NCBI GenBank assembly: GCA_009746045.1
Contig: RPFO01000026.1
Location: forward strand, 3,164,676-3,228,675
DNA from: Mesostigma viride
Taxonomy: Eukaryota; Streptophyta; Mesostigmatophyceae; Mesostigmatales; Mesostigmataceae
Reading direction: 5' to 3'
Length of the DNA stretch: 64,000 nucleotides
Shown: piece after piece, positions 61,976 through 64,000 of the stretch
Layout: every line of letters begins with the position of its first letter
Position numbering within the stretch: the first letter of the stretch is position 1
Notes under the pieces: generated by a model
The model's input: the letters and a program-made list of their open reading frames with translations, nothing else
Told to the model about the DNA's origin: nothing
The model's database searches: none
Made by a program: the position numbers and the translations under genes

Positions 61976-62004
61976 CCCCTTTATATTTGGACCAGGAACA
62001 CATC

Positions 62005-62920
62005 CCACAACTAGGCTCGACTATCCTACAACCAGGAACGTGTTTCCCACAACCAGGAACGTGTATCCCACAACCAGGAACGTGTATCCCACAACCAGGA
62101 ACGTGTTTCCCACAACCAGGAACGTGTTTCCCACAACCAGGAACGTGTATCCCACAACCAGGAACGTGTTTCCCACAACCAGGAACGTGTTTCCCACAAC
62201 CAGGAACGTGTATCCCACAACCAGGAACGTGTTTCCCACAACCAGGAACGTGTTTCCCACAACCAGGAACGTGTATCCCACAACCAGGAACGTGTATCCC
62301 ACAACCAGGAACGTGTTTCCCACAACCAGGAACGTGTTTCCCACAACCAGGAACGTGTTTCCCACAACCAGCAACGTGTTTCCCACAACCAGGAACGTGT
62401 TTCCCACAACCAAGAACAAGTATCCTACAACCAGGAACGTGTTTCCCACAACCAGGAACGTGTTTCCCACAACCAGGAACGTGTTTCCCACAACCAGGAA
62501 CGTGTTTCCCACAACCAGGAACGTGTATCCTACAACCAAGAACGTGTTTCCCACAACCAGGAACGTGTTTCCCACAACCAGGAACAAGTATCCCACAACA
62601 AGGAACACATCCCACAACCAGGAACGTGTTTCCCACAACCAGGAACGTGTATCCTACAACCAGGAACGTGTTTCCCACAACCAGGAACGTGTTTCCCACA
62701 ACCAGGAACGTGCATCCCACAACCAGGAACGTGTATCCCACAACCAGGAACAAGTATCCCACAACAAGGAACGTGCATCCCACAACCAGGAACACATCCC
62801 ACAACCAGGAACGACTATCCCACAACCAGGAACGTGCATCCCACAACCAGGAACAAGTATCCCACAACAAGGAACACATCCCACAACCAGGAACGTGTAT
62901 CCCACAACCAGTCGCGCAGT
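62005..62920. repeat. 21-bp minisatellite, inverted copy
   Basis: Reverse complement of the array at 52595-54790 (ACCAGGAACGTGTTTCCCAC), about 43 units, so less than half the copy number of the left arm. Confidence 0.95.
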
Positions 62921-62924
62921 CGGT

Positions 62925-63645
62925 CTGAATGACTGGCATTATACCGTGCGTCATATTCGTCTCCGGCTTGGCAGTGCCGTCATCCTGCATACAAAAAGAA
63001 CATTGGAGCCAGCACTTTCCCGCGGGTTGTAGCCGATATTCCTCCATGCAGCGATATTCACCAATGCGCTATCAATAAACAAGTCGACACCATCCGGTAT
63101 GTAAAAAAAGCACGCTGCTGGCCACGACGGTCACGGCGATGATGAACGACAATAACAAGAACGCCTAATAGCAGGCGTCATACAAACTAGAACAGACTGG
63201 AACAACTACTTACCCAGTCGTCTGTGATCTTGACGCAGAGCCTGGTTTACAAGGAAGCGAGGGAAACCGGCCACTATGAGCACCCCTACTTAACCCACAT
63301 AATGAAGGTTAGGAATCCTCCCCATCATGCTAACCGTAGACTCGGTGAAACGCCCCATGCTACAAATACGATAGCCCAGCAACGACTACTTGCGGCCATC
63401 ACCTTGTCCAGTTCTGGCTGGCTGTGCGGCGGTAATTTTACCAAGTTTAAAAATGTTACGCCGCACCAGTCTGTGCTTTTTTACGTAGTACCAGTGTAGT
63501 GTAGAAATCTGCCAAAAGAGCAAACGCCCAAAGCCAACTTCCAAGACGCCCAAAGCCAAATTCCAAGACGCCCAAAGTGTGACACAAAGCCCAAAGGCGG
63601 GCGAGTCTGGCGCGGCGCCGGCCATTGGGCCCCGGAATAAGAAAT
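62925..63645 (-). repeat. right arm of the large inverted duplication
   Basis: Reverse complement of 51868-52594. At its outer edge the similarity stops just after the GAAATACC phrase. Here the sequence continues GGGTCGGTAGTCCC and no LTR follows, unlike the left arm. Confidence 0.8.
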
Positions 63646-64000
63646 ACCGGGTCGGTAGTCCCTACCGTACAAACTGAAGGTGGAACAAGTAAAGCGACGC
63701 TACAGTACTATAAGAGTACTATGTCCCAACCTCGGTTCACCCGCAGGTCAGTAATACCAGTTCCTCTAGAGGTTGATACACTCACAGGACCAACCCTGAC
63801 GTAGTAGCAAGGACTCTGGTGACTGGATCATTCCGCTATCCGTCACAAAAACTTTCACAACCACTCTACACTGTAGCGTCCGCCGCTGGTGGCACGCCAC
63901 TGCTGCTGGGCCTCCGACTTGCGCCGGCAACCGCGCAGTGGACGGAGCTCGCGAATTACGTCTTGCGGAGTTCAACTACCGTAGTGGCTCAAAACACATT
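63646..64000. other. right edge, no gene recognised
   Basis: Unique-looking sequence. A short minus-strand frame (63766-63975) has no motif. Confidence 0.35.

Overview
This window reads as a nuclear locus of a repeat-rich eukaryote, most plausibly an alga or another protist. I see GT-AG-type splice donors, LTR and non-LTR retrotransposons, cut-and-paste DNA transposons, long microsatellites and very few host genes. There is no bacterial gene order, operon structure or rRNA. The lineage cannot be fixed from the sequence alone. All family names below rest on motifs, terminal repeats and target-site duplications (TSDs) read by eye; no database search was run.

Layout. 177-2742 is one compound microsatellite. 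2833-4632 is the only convincing host-type gene, a GT14 (Branch-domain) glycosyltransferase; its 3' end is cut by a piggyBac-like element (4623-6514, TTAA TSD). 8.4-13.8 kb and 19.2-23.9 kb are stacks of 5'-truncated copies of one LINE ('LINE-R': RT with YLDD, a CCHC knuckle and a restriction-like endonuclease), inserted repeatedly at AT-dinucleotide sites with 13-14 bp TSDs. 14.2-17.0 kb holds unrecognised ORFs and a broken gag. 17.34-17.92 kb is a foldback element. 24.6-25.75 kb holds a palindrome-bearing satellite and a 30-bp minisatellite. 26959-32355 is a 5.4 kb Tc1/mariner (pogo/Tigger-like) element with a TA TSD, 25-bp inverted ends and a CENP-B-like DNA-binding exon.

32.3-36.9 kb mixes a transposon scrap, a small ORF with a caulimovirus-VI/RNase H1 hybrid-binding-like domain, a second piggyBac-like family (34450-35800) and 3' ends of another LINE with a hairpin and TTAA-repeat tail. 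36940-49293 is a Copia-type element with 848-bp nearly identical LTRs, PBS, PPT, gag and protease but no visible integrase or RT. It sits inside a LINE RT reading frame and itself carries a 7.4 kb CACTA-like element (38030-45427). 50190-51533 is the second copy of piggyBac family 2. 51.8-56.1 kb and 61.7-63.6 kb are an inverted pair of LTR-element internal regions loaded with 21-bp and 26-bp minisatellites. 56281-57092 is a MITE with long G/C runs. 57-60.3 kb contains tiny retro-insertions with clear TSDs and a tandem duplication that exposes an empty site for a Helitron-like insertion.

The locus works as a graveyard and nursery of mobile elements rather than as a pathway. Its value is stratigraphic: insertions nest inside one another with readable TSDs, so relative ages can be ordered.
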